A DNA stretch of 64,000 nucleotides from Tepidiphilus margaritifer DSM 15129. GTDB lineage: Bacteria; Pseudomonadota; Gammaproteobacteria; Burkholderiales; Rhodocyclaceae. The translations under genes were made by a program, and so were the position numbers. The stretch lies in contig NZ_AUDR01000013.1 in the NCBI RefSeq assembly GCF_000425565.1, forward strand, positions 310,001-374,000, given 5' to 3'. Below the pieces are notes generated by a model. It was not told where the DNA came from. It saw only the letters and a program-made list of their open reading frames with translations, and searched no databases. This document shows positions 37,970-46,834 of the stretch, one piece after another (the stretch's first letter is position 1; each line of letters opens with the position of its first letter).

Positions 37970-39052
37970 TCAGAGCTTGATGCTCGTCATGTACTGGTCG
38001 TAGCTCATTTCCGAGAGCCGGAACCAGGAATACTCGTCGCGCAGGAATTTCTCGTAGTGCGCGTAGATCTTCTTCCAGTCCGGGTTGGTGTCGTTGAGCT
38101 CGGCGAAGAGCTCGTTGCGGGCCTTGAACGAGGCATCCATCATGTCTTTGGGGAAGCGGTTGATCTTCGCCCCTTCGGCCACGAGCTTGCGGACCGCTTC
38201 CGGGTTGCGCGCATCGTACTTGGCGAGCATGCGAGTGTGCGCGTCGCTCGCGGCGACGCGGATGAGCTCTTGATAGCGCTTCGGCAGTCCGTCGTAGGCT
38301 TTCTTGTTGACGTAGAGCGACAGCTGGGCGCCACCTTCCCACCATGCAGGGTAATAGCCGTAGGGCGCCACCTTGTGGAACCCGAGTTTGTAATCGTCAT
38401 AGACGGTGGTCCATTCCACCGCATCGATCGTGCCTTTTTCCAGTGCTTGGTAGAGTTCGCCCCCGGGGATGGCCTGAGGCACGGCGCCGAGCTTGGTGAG
38501 CACGCGGCCGGCGAGGTTGCTGATGCGGATCTTCAGCCCTTTCATGTCCTCGACCGATTTGATTTCCTTGCGATACCAGCCGCCCCACTGCGCGCCGGTG
38601 TTGCCCAGAGGGAAGTTGACGATGTCGTAGCGGGCGAAGAGCTCGCGCATCAGCTGCAGACCGCCAGCGTCGTACATCCAGGCGTTGATCATGCGGGCGT
38701 TGAGACCGAAGGGGATGGCGCAGTCGAAGGCAAGCGCGTCGTTCTTGCCGACGTAGTAGTACGAGGCGGAGTGCGCCATCTCGACCGTGCCCTGTTGCAC
38801 CGCGTCGAACACGCCGAAAGGCGGCACCAATTCACCACCGGCGAAGACGTCGATCTGGAATTTCCCTTCGGAGAGCTCGTTGATGGCTTTGCTCAGCTCT
38901 TCGGATGCGCCGTAGATGGTGTCGAGTGACTTGGGGAAGCTCGAGGCGAGACGCCAGCGGATGTTCTGCTGCGCCATCACGATGGCCGGAGCGGTGCCGC
39001 TGGCGAGGATGCCCGCGATCCCTGCGCCTTGGAGGAACTTGCGTCGTTGCAT
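37970..39052 (-). CDS. TRAP transporter substrate-binding protein (DctP family) with Tat-like signal
   Basis: A 360-residue exported binding protein. The N-terminus MQRRKFLQGAGIAG has a twin-arginine RRKFL pattern followed by a hydrophobic segment ending near VMAQQ. Family landmarks are WRLASSFPKSLDTIYGASEE, GTVEMAHSASYYYVGK, GLKIRISNLAGRVLTKLGAV and GTIDAVEWTTVYDDYKLG, close to the branch binding organic acids. No TRAP membrane subunits lie beside it, so it is an orphan. AGGGAG precedes the ATG. The tatABC genes in the window could export it. Confidence 0.9.
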   Translation of the reverse strand: MQRRKFLQGAGIAGILASGTAPAIVMAQQNIRWRLASSFPKSLDTIYGASEELSKAINELSEGKFQIDVFAGGELVPPFGVFDAVQQGTVEMAHSASYYYVGKNDALAFDCAIPFGLNARMINAWMYDAGGLQLMRELFARYDIVNFPLGNTGAQWGGWYRKEIKSVEDMKGLKIRISNLAGRVLTKLGAVPQAIPGGELYQALEKGTIDAVEWTTVYDDYKLGFHKVAPYGYYPAWWEGGAQLSLYVNKKAYDGLPKRYQELIRVAASDAHTRMLAKYDARNPEAVRKLVAEGAKINRFPKDMMDASFKARNELFAELNDTNPDWKKIYAHYEKFLRDEYSWFRLSEMSYDQYMTSIKL

Positions 39053-39156
39053 GGTGGGTCTCCCTTTGTGTGGTTGAAGAATGGACGGCGCGCCGAGGCG
39101 CTGCTTCGATGGTAGCGTAAAAGGGAAGGCTCGCGGATGGCGTGAATGCGCGGGTT

Positions 39157-40506
39157 TCAGTCGCCGGCCACCTGCATCGCGTCGATCAGGGTGGAGCCGA
39201 TGCGGTAGCGGTGGCAGGGACGCGTATCGTCGGCCACGCCACGAATCGCAGCGAACATCTCGAGCAGGTTACCGGCGATGGTGATCTCGCTCACCGGGTG
39301 GACGATTTCACCGCCCTCCACCCAGAAACCGGCCGCTCCGCGGGAATAGTCGCCGGTGACGGGATTGACGCCGTGCCCCATGAGTTCGGTGACGAGCAGC
39401 CCCCGCCCCATCTCGCGCAGCAGCGCCTCGCGACCGTCGTGCGTGGGGGGCACGAGCAGGTTGTGTGCACCGCCGGCGTTACCGGTGCTTGGCAGGCCCA
39501 GTTTGCGCCCGGAGTAGGTGGAGAGGAACCAGCCCTGCAGGACGCCTTCGGCCACCACCGTGCGGCGCGCCGTGGCCACGCCCTCGTCGTCGAAAGGCGC
39601 CGAACCGGGGGCTTTGGGGATGAAAGGATCTTCGAGCACCGTGACGAGGGGGGAGAAAACGCGCTCGCCCAATTTGCCGAGCAGGAAGGAAGCCTTGCGG
39701 TAGAGGGCGCCGCCGCTCGCGGCATGGACGAAGTGGGACAGCAGACTGCCCGAAACGGTGTGGTCGAACACGACAGGGTAAGTTCCGGTGGGGATGCGTC
39801 GTGCGCCCAGGCGAGCGATCGCGCGCCGTCCGGCGCTGCGTCCGATCGTCTCGGCCGGTTCGAGGTCGAGCGGATCGCGCCGCCAGTCCCACCAATGGTC
39901 GCGCTCCATATTTCCTGCTTCGTCTTGCGCGATGACGCTACAGGAGAGGGAGTGGGCCGTGGTCGGGTAGCCGGCGAGAAAACCGAGCGAATTGGCGAGC
40001 ACGAACTGCTGCGCCTGGGTCGAGACCGTGGCGCCTTCGGAATTGGCGATGCGGGCATCCACCGCCAACGCAGCCGCTTCGCAGGCGCGGGCGAGTTCGA
40101 TCGCCGCCTCGGCCTCCAGCGCCCAGGGATGGAAGAGCGATAGATCGGGAAGGGTGTGCGGGTCGGCCAAGCGCTGGGCTTCGGGCAAACCCGCAGCCTC
40201 GTCTTCGGCGGTGAGCCGGGCGATGGCCACGGCGGCGGCGACGGTGCGCTCGATCGCCTCGGGGTTCAGGTCGCTCGAGCTGGCATGCCCTTGGCGTTGG
40301 CCGACATAGACCGTGACGCTCAACCCCTTGTCACGATGGTATTCGAGCGTCTCGAGCGCGCCGCGGCGCACCGTGACCGACAGACCTCGGCCTTCGGAGA
40401 GGCTGACTTCGGCCGCGTCGGCGCCGAGCGTGCGTGCCTGGGCGAGCGCCGCCTCGGCGATACGCGACAGTTCATCGCGGGGATAGGCAAATTCGACCGC
40501 TGGCAT
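39157..40506 (-). CDS. pmbA: metalloprotease PmbA (TldE)
   Basis: A 449-residue member of the TldD/PmbA family. TldE pairs with TldD, the subunit with the active Zn site, to degrade small peptides and mature microcins. SEGRGLSVTVRRGALETLEY, GQRQGHASSSDLNPEAIERT, NSEGATVSTQAQQFVLANS and TGNAGGAHNLLVPP are family positions. AGGAG lies before the ATG. It is divergent from darP, which is also its neighbour in E. coli. Confidence 0.93.
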   Translation of the reverse strand: MPAVEFAYPRDELSRIAEAALAQARTLGADAAEVSLSEGRGLSVTVRRGALETLEYHRDKGLSVTVYVGQRQGHASSSDLNPEAIERTVAAAVAIARLTAEDEAAGLPEAQRLADPHTLPDLSLFHPWALEAEAAIELARACEAAALAVDARIANSEGATVSTQAQQFVLANSLGFLAGYPTTAHSLSCSVIAQDEAGNMERDHWWDWRRDPLDLEPAETIGRSAGRRAIARLGARRIPTGTYPVVFDHTVSGSLLSHFVHAASGGALYRKASFLLGKLGERVFSPLVTVLEDPFIPKAPGSAPFDDEGVATARRTVVAEGVLQGWFLSTYSGRKLGLPSTGNAGGAHNLLVPPTHDGREALLREMGRGLLVTELMGHGVNPVTGDYSRGAAGFWVEGGEIVHPVSEITIAGNLLEMFAAIRGVADDTRPCHRYRIGSTLIDAMQVAGD

Positions 40507-40531
40507 TCCGGGCTCTCCTGAGGGACTGGCT

Positions 40532-40537
40532 TATAAT
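40532..40537 (+). promoter_or_regulatory. -10 box before darP
   Basis: TATAAT in the 71-base gap between divergent pmbA and darP, 40 bases before the darP ATG. No good -35 box is seen. Confidence 0.35.
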
Positions 40538-40577
40538 TCTATCCTTCCCTGACCGTAATCCCGAGCAATCCTTGCCG

Positions 40578-41144
40578 ATGACCTCCTCCCTGCCGCCGTC
40601 CCGCCCCGAAGCTCCGCCCTCGAAGACGAGGCGAAAGAAAGCGATGCTCGCCTTGCAGGATCTGGGCGAGCGGCTCACGGCCCTGTCGCGCGAGCGTCTG
40701 GCGCGGCTCGATCTGCCTGAATCCCTGCTCGCGGCCATTCTGGAAGCCAAGCGGCTGGAAGGCAAGCACGAGGCGCGGCGGCGGCAGATGCAGTACGTCG
40801 GCCGCCTCATGCGCGACGTCGATGCGGCGGCGATCGCTGCTCGTCTGGCGGTGCTCGAAGGCGATTCGCCGCAGGCCAAAGCGCGTCGGGCGCAGTTGGA
40901 GCGGCTGCGCGAGCGTTTCCTCGAAGACGAACGCGTGCTGGGCGAGATTCTCTCCTGGGCGCCGCAAGCCGACGTGCAGCACCTGCGTGCTCTGCGACGC
41001 AAGGCGCTGGAATCGCGGGATAAAGGGGAGCCTCCGGGTGAGGCCTATCGGGCGCTCTATCGCGAGTTGAAGGCATTGCTCGAAGCCCATGAGGAAGATT
41101 CGCCCGGGAGTTCGGTCGAAGAAGAAGGAGGAGGAGAGGAATGA
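40578..41144 (+). CDS. darP: DarP (YjgA, DUF615), large ribosomal subunit assembly factor
   Basis: A 188-residue, very charged helical protein: KTRRKKAMLALQDLGERLTA, HEARRRQMQYVGRLMRDVD and EDERVLGEILSWAPQADVQH are DUF615 positions. In E. coli it promotes 23S rRNA folding in late 50S assembly. The tail is Glu-rich. It overlaps mog by 4 bases. Confidence 0.92.
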   Translation: MTSSLPPSRPEAPPSKTRRKKAMLALQDLGERLTALSRERLARLDLPESLLAAILEAKRLEGKHEARRRQMQYVGRLMRDVDAAAIAARLAVLEGDSPQAKARRAQLERLRERFLEDERVLGEILSWAPQADVQHLRALRRKALESRDKGEPPGEAYRALYRELKALLEAHEEDSPGSSVEEEGGGEE

Positions 41145-41731
41145 AGGCGGAGGCGGTGATCGGGCTCGTGTCGGTGAGCGATCGGGCAAGTCAGGGAATC
41201 TACCAGGATCGTGGTCTGCCGGCGCTGGAGGCATGGCTTTCCCGGGCGCTCGTTTCGCCCTGGCGCGCGGAGAAGCGCCTGATTCCCGACGAGCGGCCCG
41301 TGATCGAGCGCACCTTGATCGAACTGGCCGACGAGCTCGGCTGCTGCCTCGTCTTCACCACCGGCGGGACGGGTCCGGCCCCGCGCGACGTCACGCCCGA
41401 GGCGACGCTCGCCGTGGGTGAGAAGGAGCTGCCCGGCTTTGGCGAAGAGATGCGGCGCATCGGCCTGCGTTTCGTCCCCACCGCCATCCTGTCGCGCCAG
41501 GTGGCGGTGATCCGCGGTCGCACCCTGATCGTGAACCTTCCGGGGCAGCCGAAGTCCATTCAGGAAACCCTGGAGGGGCTGCGCGATGCCGACGGCAAGG
41601 TGATCCACGCCGGCATCTTCGCGGCGATTCCCTACGCGATCGATCTCATCGGCGGGCCCTATCTGGAAACGGATCCCGCGGTCGTCGCAGCGTTTCGCCC
41701 CAAGAGCGCCGTCAAACCCTCTCAGGGATGA
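41141..41731 (+). CDS. mog: molybdopterin adenylyltransferase
   Basis: A 196-residue MoCF-domain protein that adenylylates molybdopterin before molybdenum insertion. IGLVSVSDRASQGIYQDRGL, VFTTGGTGPAPRDVTPEATL and LIVNLPGQPKSIQETLEGL are the family motifs. The length is that of Mog rather than the shorter MoaB. No other cofactor genes are adjacent. Confidence 0.92.
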   Translation: MKAEAVIGLVSVSDRASQGIYQDRGLPALEAWLSRALVSPWRAEKRLIPDERPVIERTLIELADELGCCLVFTTGGTGPAPRDVTPEATLAVGEKELPGFGEEMRRIGLRFVPTAILSRQVAVIRGRTLIVNLPGQPKSIQETLEGLRDADGKVIHAGIFAAIPYAIDLIGGPYLETDPAVVAAFRPKSAVKPSQG

Positions 41732-41748
41732 GCCAACGAGGAAAGCCT

Positions 41749-42840
41749 ATGAACACCGTCAAAGCCCATACCCGTTTGCACGTCGACGACGTGCGCATCA
41801 AGGAGATCAAGGAGCTCGTGCCACCAGCGCACGTGTTGCGCGAGTTTCCCGCCACGCCGGCCTCGGCCGAGACCACCTTCCTCGCGCGCCAGGCGATCCA
41901 TCGCATCCTCTACGGCGCCGACGACCGGCTGCTCGCGATCGTCGGGCCGTGCTCCATCCACGATCCGGAAGCGGCGCTGGAGTACGCCCGCCGGCTCAAG
42001 GAACAGGCTGACCGGCTGCGCGGCGAGCTGCTGGTGGTGATGCGGGTCTACTTCGAGAAACCGCGCACGACGGTGGGCTGGAAAGGACTCATCAACGATC
42101 CCTACCTGGACGACTCCTACCGCATCAACGACGGCATTCGCCTCGCCCGTCGATTGTTGTGGGAGATCACCGAGATGGGGCTGCCGGCCGCCACCGAGTT
42201 CCTCGACATGATCACGCCGCAGTACATCGCCGACCTCATCGCCTGGGGCGCGATCGGGGCGCGTACCACCGAGAGCCAGGTGCACCGCGAGCTCGCTTCG
42301 GGCCTCTCCTGCCCGGTCGGGTTCAAGAACGGCACCGACGGCAACGTGCGCATCGCCATCGACGCCATCAAGGCGGCCCAGGCGCCGCACCATTTCCTGT
42401 CGGTGACCAAGGCCGGGCACTCGGCCATCGTCAGCACTTCGGGCAACGAAGACTGCCACGTCATTTTGCGCGGCGGCAAGGAGCCCAATTACGATGCGAA
42501 CAGCGTCGAGGCGGCCTGCCGCGACCTGGCCGCGGCCGGCATCCCGGCCAAGGTGATGATCGACTGCTCGCACGGCAACAGCCGCAAGCAGTTCAAGCGG
42601 CAACTCGAAGTGGTCGAAGCGGTGGCCGAGCAGCTCGCCGGCGGCGAGGATCGCATCATCGGCGTGATGATCGAGTCGCATCTGAAGGAAGGGCGGCAGG
42701 ATCTGGTGCCGGGAAAGCCGCTCGAATACGGCAAGAGCATTACGGACGCCTGCATCGGCTGGGAAGATACGGTTGCGGCGCTCGATCGCCTCGCCGAGGC
42801 GGTGACCGCGCGGCGAGTGGCGCTGGCGCAGCGCGCCTGA
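41749..42840 (+). CDS. aroG: 3-deoxy-7-phosphoheptulonate synthase, class I
   Basis: First enzyme of aromatic amino acid synthesis, joining phosphoenolpyruvate and erythrose 4-phosphate; 363 residues. AIVGPCSIHDPEAALEYARR, MRVYFEKPRTTVGWKGLIND, SVTKAGHSAIVSTSGNEDCH, and MIDCSHGNSRKQFKRQ hold the substrate and metal sites. GAGGAAAG supports ATG 41749; an ATG at 41728 overlapping the mog stop is less likely. Which aromatic amino acid inhibits it cannot be read directly. Confidence 0.95.
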   Translation: MNTVKAHTRLHVDDVRIKEIKELVPPAHVLREFPATPASAETTFLARQAIHRILYGADDRLLAIVGPCSIHDPEAALEYARRLKEQADRLRGELLVVMRVYFEKPRTTVGWKGLINDPYLDDSYRINDGIRLARRLLWEITEMGLPAATEFLDMITPQYIADLIAWGAIGARTTESQVHRELASGLSCPVGFKNGTDGNVRIAIDAIKAAQAPHHFLSVTKAGHSAIVSTSGNEDCHVILRGGKEPNYDANSVEAACRDLAAAGIPAKVMIDCSHGNSRKQFKRQLEVVEAVAEQLAGGEDRIIGVMIESHLKEGRQDLVPGKPLEYGKSITDACIGWEDTVAALDRLAEAVTARRVALAQRA

Positions 42841-42844
42841 GCGC

Positions 42845-43729
42845 TTAGAGCACCCCCATCACCCGCTGGCGCCGCTCCATCAGGCGCCAGACGAAAGGGG
42901 TGAAGATGAGCTGCATGGCCAGGTCCATCTTGCCCCCGGGGATCACCAGCGTGTTCGCGCGGCTCATGAAGGAGTCGGCGATCATGTTGAGCAGGTAGGG
43001 AAAGTCGATGCCGCGCGGGTTGGCGAAGCGGATCACCACCAGGCTCTCGTCGGCGGTGGGCACGTCGCGGGCGATGAAGGGGTTGGAGGTGTCGACCACC
43101 GGGATGCGTTGGAAATTGACGTGAGTGCGGCTGAACTGCGGGCAGATGTAGCGCACGTAGTCGGGCATGCGGCGCAGGATGGTGTCGGTGACGGCCTCGG
43201 TGGAATAGCCGCGCTCGCTGCGGTCGCGCCACAGTTTCTGAATCCATTCCAGATTGATGATGGGCACCACGCCGATCAAGAGATCCACGAAGCGCGCCAT
43301 GTCGTGCGTCTCGGTGACGAGCCCGCCGTGCAACCCTTCGTAGAAGAGGAGATCGGTGTTCTCCGGTAACGGCTCCCACGGCGTGAAGGTGCCGGGCTCC
43401 CCGCCGTATTTCGCCGCTTCCTCGATGGTGTGCAGGTAGTGGCGCGTGCGCCCGGTGCCGCTCTCGGAATAGGAGCGAAAGAGGTTTTCCAGCTCGTCGA
43501 GCAGGTTCGCCTCGGGGCCGAAGTGGCTGAAGTGTGGATTGCCGCGGGCGGTTTCCTCGGCGATGCGCCGGTGCATTTCGGCGCGGTCGAAGGCATGGAA
43601 GGCATCGCCCTCGACGATGGCGGCATTGACCCCTTCACGCTCGAAGATGCGCGCGAAAGTGCGGGTGATGGTGCTCGTGCCTGCGCCGGAAGAGCCGGTG
43701 ACCGCGATGATCGGGTGTTTGATCGACAT
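42845..43729 (-). CDS. prkB: phosphoribulokinase
   Basis: Calvin-cycle kinase making ribulose 1,5-bisphosphate; 294 residues, the proteobacterial class I type. Walker A is AVTGSSGAGTSTITRTF. FYEGLHGGLVTETHDMARFV holds the catalytic base region, and IDFPYLLNMIADSFMSR lies near the C-terminus. No Rubisco genes are in the window. Related kinases also occur in non-autotrophs, so autotrophy is likely, not proved. It is convergent with aroG after only 4 bases. Confidence 0.93.
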   Translation of the reverse strand: MSIKHPIIAVTGSSGAGTSTITRTFARIFEREGVNAAIVEGDAFHAFDRAEMHRRIAEETARGNPHFSHFGPEANLLDELENLFRSYSESGTGRTRHYLHTIEEAAKYGGEPGTFTPWEPLPENTDLLFYEGLHGGLVTETHDMARFVDLLIGVVPIINLEWIQKLWRDRSERGYSTEAVTDTILRRMPDYVRYICPQFSRTHVNFQRIPVVDTSNPFIARDVPTADESLVVIRFANPRGIDFPYLLNMIADSFMSRANTLVIPGGKMDLAMQLIFTPFVWRLMERRQRVMGVL

Positions 43730-43754
43730 GGCAGCCCCTGCGTATCGACCCTGC

Positions 43755-43760
43755 AGTATA
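43755..43760 (-). promoter_or_regulatory. -10 box of the phosphoribulokinase gene
   Basis: TATACT on the minus strand, 26 bases before the ATG. No fitting -35 box is visible, so activation (for instance by a CbbR-type regulator) is possible. Confidence 0.35.
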
Positions 43761-43827
43761 GCGCCATTTTTTGCCGCATGGACCTCGCCGATTCCGTTCG
43801 TTCCGCTGGTGGTGCCAGCGGGCGGGT

Positions 43828-44004
43828 TCAGCGCCCGGAGCAGTGACCGCCGCCGGGAGCCTGGCCGCTTCCCAGGGCGATGGGGGGCGGTTCGGGCCGG
43901 TAGACGCGGCTGCTGAAGGCATCAAGCAGGATCAGGACGGTAAAGCCGAGCCAGAAGAGCGCCGTGAAGCGGCGGAACCGGCGCAGACGGAGGTTCGTGT
44001 TCAT
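43828..44004 (-). CDS. small single-helix membrane protein linked to the sulfur transporter
   Basis: A 58-residue protein: a basic N-terminus (MNTNLRLRRFRRFT), one helix (ALFWLGFTVLILLDAFSS) and a short Pro/Gly tail ending GQAPGGGHCSGR with a Cys and His. I do not recognise a family. The ATG overlaps the stop of the YeeE-type gene (ATGA), which supports translation. It may be an accessory subunit of that transporter; nothing else is adjacent on this strand. Confidence 0.6.
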   Translation of the reverse strand: MNTNLRLRRFRRFTALFWLGFTVLILLDAFSSRVYRPEPPPIALGSGQAPGGGHCSGR

Positions 44005-45098
44005 GCGAAGACCGCTCCTTGGGGAACGTCGATCCGCCGGCGCAGGCGCACGCCCACCATCGAGCCGAGAAAAGCCATGGCGAACCACACCCAGCCGTGC
44101 AGGCTGGCCGAGGTGATACCGCCCAGCAAGGCGCCGACGTTGCAGCCGAATGCCATTCGGGAAGAATAACCCAGCACCAGGCCGGCCGCGGCGGCCACCA
44201 GCAGGCGGCGTGCCGAAGGCAGGTTGGTGGTCACGGGGCCGTGCCAGCGCGAGGCGGCATAGGCGCCGTAGAGCAACCCGAAGTTGGTCACCGAGGTGAC
44301 GTCATAGACGATGGGTTCGGCCAGGCGCGCCGCGTGCGGGGCCACGCCCCAGAAGGGGTCGGCAGCCGGATTCCAGCCCAGCGCCGCGAAGGCCTTGGCG
44401 CCCCACAACCCCACGCCGTAGACGATGCCCCAGGGTTGACCGGCCACGATCAGGTGCAGCGCCGCCAGGAGCGCCAGCAGCACGGCGCCGATCACCCAGC
44501 GCCGCGGCCAGGGACCGGCGGCGCGCGCCTGCGGCAGGGTGAGGAGCGCCACCAGGGCGCAGCCGCTCAGCGTGAGGGCGAGCGCCAGCGGCCAGCCGTA
44601 GCGCAGCAGATCGACGGGCGGCAGCCCGCCGAGGGCGACCCAGGCCGGCTGATGCGAGGCGCCAAGGAAGCTGCCGAGCACGAAAGTGGGCAACACCACC
44701 ACCGAGAGCGGCGACCCGGCGCCCGCCTTGTAGAGCGTGCCGGAGCCGCAGCCGTCGGTGAGCTGCATCGCCGCGCCGAAGAGGAAGGCGCCGAGCACGA
44801 GGCTGAAGGTGAGCGGGGCCACTGCGCCGACCAGTTCGCCGGAATGCTGTGCCAGCAGGGGCAGCATGAGACTGGAGGCGAGTGCGAGCAGAAGCAGCTG
44901 CGCCCACAGCCCGTGCGGATTGCGCCGCTCGAGGTACTCGCGCCAGCCGGTGGTGAAACCGAAACGGCAGCCCTGCAGCACGGCACCGAAACCGAGCCCG
45001 AGCAGCGTGAGCAACCCCTGGCGCAGGCCGGCGAGCAGCGTCACGGCGAACACGAGCGCGAGCGCGCCGGCGATGAGGAGGAGACGGCGGATCGGCAT
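44001..45098 (-). CDS. YeeE/YedE-family (TsuA-like) sulfur-compound transporter
   Basis: A 365-residue inner-membrane protein with about ten hydrophobic helices. Conserved Cys motifs of the thiosulfate channel TsuA are present: LQGCRFGFTTG, LTDGCGSGTLYKAGAGSPLS and MAFGCNVGALLGGI. TsuA moves thiosulfate through by cysteine-mediated relay. GAGG lies 7 bases before ATG 45098; an ATG at 45110 overlaps the rhodanese stop and is the alternative. The usual TsuB (TusA-like) partner is missing; an exported rhodanese is encoded just upstream instead. Confidence 0.88.
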   Translation of the reverse strand: MPIRRLLLIAGALALVFAVTLLAGLRQGLLTLLGLGFGAVLQGCRFGFTTGWREYLERRNPHGLWAQLLLLALASSLMLPLLAQHSGELVGAVAPLTFSLVLGAFLFGAAMQLTDGCGSGTLYKAGAGSPLSVVVLPTFVLGSFLGASHQPAWVALGGLPPVDLLRYGWPLALALTLSGCALVALLTLPQARAAGPWPRRWVIGAVLLALLAALHLIVAGQPWGIVYGVGLWGAKAFAALGWNPAADPFWGVAPHAARLAEPIVYDVTSVTNFGLLYGAYAASRWHGPVTTNLPSARRLLVAAAAGLVLGYSSRMAFGCNVGALLGGITSASLHGWVWFAMAFLGSMVGVRLRRRIDVPQGAVFA

Positions 45099-45106
45099 GA
45101 TAGGCC

Positions 45107-46066
45107 TCATTGGTCGAACCAGCGCTTGGCTTCGCGCGCAAGCGCCTGCAGGCGGGAGGGTTCGTGGTCCATCGGCAGGTCGCGCCGGCTCCAGGCGACT
45201 ACCGATTCGGGGTAGAGCAGCACGTTTTCCCTGCCCAAGAGCTCCGAGAGGACGAACCAGTCGATGGCGGCCCAATGCCCCGTGTTGCAGAAGGTCACCG
45301 TCGGTTTGCCCGCGGGCGGCACTTCGCGCCCGACGAGGGTGCGCAGCTCCTCGACCGGCTTGAGGGTCCGGCCGTCGGCGTTGAAAAAGTGCGCGTAGGA
45401 CAAGGACGTGGCGCCGGGCAGCGTCCCGTAACGAGCGGCGGCGCCGTGGCGTTCGTCGCCGCGGAAGAAGGGCTCGGGTCGAGCATCGACGAGCACGGGA
45501 GGATGTGGGCTTCGCACCTGGGCGGCCAAATCTTCGGTGGAGAGGGCGTAGCGGCGATCGTAATGGAAGGTGAAGGTACTCGGCCGCGGCAGGACGGCGG
45601 CGCTCTCCAACGCTCCACCCTGTTCTTTCCAGCCGAGCGTGCCGCCGTCGAGCACCGACAGGCGGGTGAGCCCGCCCACCTTGAGCGTCCAGTAGACGCG
45701 CGCGGCAGCGCCGAAGTCGGTGGCGTCCTTGCCCGCATGGGCAACGATCACATGGACGTCGTGGTCGATGCCAGCGCGGCGCAGCGCCTCGGTGAGCGTC
45801 TGCTCGGAAGGCAGGGCCCCAGGGTTGTCGGCCGGGCCGCGGAAGACGCCATAGGGGATGTTGACCGCGCCGGGGATGTGGCCAGCGGCGTAGTCCGCGG
45901 CGGGGCGGATGTCGAGCACGCGCACGCTGGGGTCGCGCAGCAGCGGTGCGAGCTCGTCCGGCGTGAGCAGCGGCCGCACAGGCTGGGTCTGGGCGGCAGC
46001 GCAGGCGGCGAATGCCAGCAGGAACATCGCCAAGACGGAGCGAAACGAGGTAAGAGGAAAACGCAT
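45107..46066 (-). CDS. exported two-domain rhodanese (sulfurtransferase)
   Basis: A 319-residue protein with a signal peptide (FRSVLAMFLLAFAACAAAQ) and two rhodanese domains (about 40-160 and 185-310). The N-terminal domain has DIRPAADYAAGHIPGAVNIP but no active Cys. The C-terminal domain has the active-site loop VTFCNTGHWA with Cys. It probably acts on thiosulfate or sulfane sulfur in the periplasm, handing sulfur to the transporter encoded next. ATG 46066 is used because the signal follows it. Confidence 0.88.
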   Translation of the reverse strand: MRFPLTSFRSVLAMFLLAFAACAAAQTQPVRPLLTPDELAPLLRDPSVRVLDIRPAADYAAGHIPGAVNIPYGVFRGPADNPGALPSEQTLTEALRRAGIDHDVHVIVAHAGKDATDFGAAARVYWTLKVGGLTRLSVLDGGTLGWKEQGGALESAAVLPRPSTFTFHYDRRYALSTEDLAAQVRSPHPPVLVDARPEPFFRGDERHGAAARYGTLPGATSLSYAHFFNADGRTLKPVEELRTLVGREVPPAGKPTVTFCNTGHWAAIDWFVLSELLGRENVLLYPESVVAWSRRDLPMDHEPSRLQALAREAKRWFDQ

Positions 46067-46107
46067 CGAAACCACCTCAACGGGCAATTTGTGGGTCGAG
46101 GTGGTCG

Positions 46108-46136
46108 ATGATAGGAGAGCTTGCCCTCGGTGCCAA
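46108..46136 (-). promoter_or_regulatory. sigma70 promoter of the rhodanese-transporter operon
   Basis: On the minus strand, TTGGCA (46131-46136) and TATCAT (46108-46113) with a 17-base spacer, each one base from consensus. Start would be near 46101, about 35 bases before the ATG. Confidence 0.6.
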
Positions 46137-46211
46137 GGGAGCGGGAAGGGTTTGTTTATAAACCTCGGCTATAAGTGGCGCAGCCTAGAATGGCGTGCGC
46201 CCGTGCCTCGT

Positions 46212-46784
46212 TCAGACCCGTCCCATGGCGTAGAACTCGTCGTTGGGCCGCAGGGCGCTCATGTTGGCGATGCGGTTGCTCATGCCGTAGAAAGCAGCGA
46301 TGGCGCCGATGTCCCAGATGTCGTCGAGCGTGAAACCGTGGGCGCGCAGGGCGGCAAAGTCTTCGTCGCTGACTTCGGCCGAGCGCAGCGCCACTTTCAT
46401 GGCGTAGTCGAGCATGGCGCGCTGGCGCGGGGTGATCTCGGCGCGGCGGTAATTGACGGCGAGCTGATCCGACAGGCGTGGATTCTTGCTGCGGATGCGC
46501 ACGATGGCCCCGTGGGCGATCACGCAGTAGAGGCAGTCGTTGGCCGCCGAGGTGGCCACCACGATCATCTCGCGCTCGGCCTTGGTGAGCCCGGTGTTCT
46601 TCTCCATGAGCGCGTCGTGATAGGCGAAGAAGGCGCGGAATTCCTCGGGCCGGTGCGCGAGGGCGAGGAAGACGTTGGGGATGAATCCGGTCTTCTCCTG
46701 CACCGCGAGGATGCGGGTGCGGATGTCTTCGGGCAGCTCGTCGAGCCGGGCGACGGGGAAGCGGCTGATGCGGTCTTCATTCAT
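46212..46784 (-). CDS. AhpD-like peroxidase-related protein (carboxymuconolactone decarboxylase family)
   Basis: A 190-residue cytoplasmic protein of the peroxidase-related branch. The redox pair and proton relay are in SAANDCLYCVIAHGAIVR (CxxC plus His). IPNVFLALAHRPEEFRAFFA and LDDIWDIGAIAAFYGMSNRI are further family positions. It could reduce peroxides with thiol partners; substrate unknown. AAGGAGGAG precedes the ATG. It lies after a terminator that ends fba. Confidence 0.85.
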   Translation of the reverse strand: MNEDRISRFPVARLDELPEDIRTRILAVQEKTGFIPNVFLALAHRPEEFRAFFAYHDALMEKNTGLTKAEREMIVVATSAANDCLYCVIAHGAIVRIRSKNPRLSDQLAVNYRRAEITPRQRAMLDYAMKVALRSAEVSDEDFAALRAHGFTLDDIWDIGAIAAFYGMSNRIANMSALRPNDEFYAMGRV

Positions 46785-46804
46785 GGACGTCTCCTCCTTG
46801 GATG

Positions 46805-46828
46805 GAAAAAGCCCGCACACGGCGGGCT
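46805..46828 (-). terminator. intrinsic terminator after fba
   Basis: On the minus strand, AGCCCGC and GCGGGCT with a 5-base loop, followed by TTTTTCC, 7 bases after the fba stop. Confidence 0.8.
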
Positions 46829-46834
46829 CGGGAA

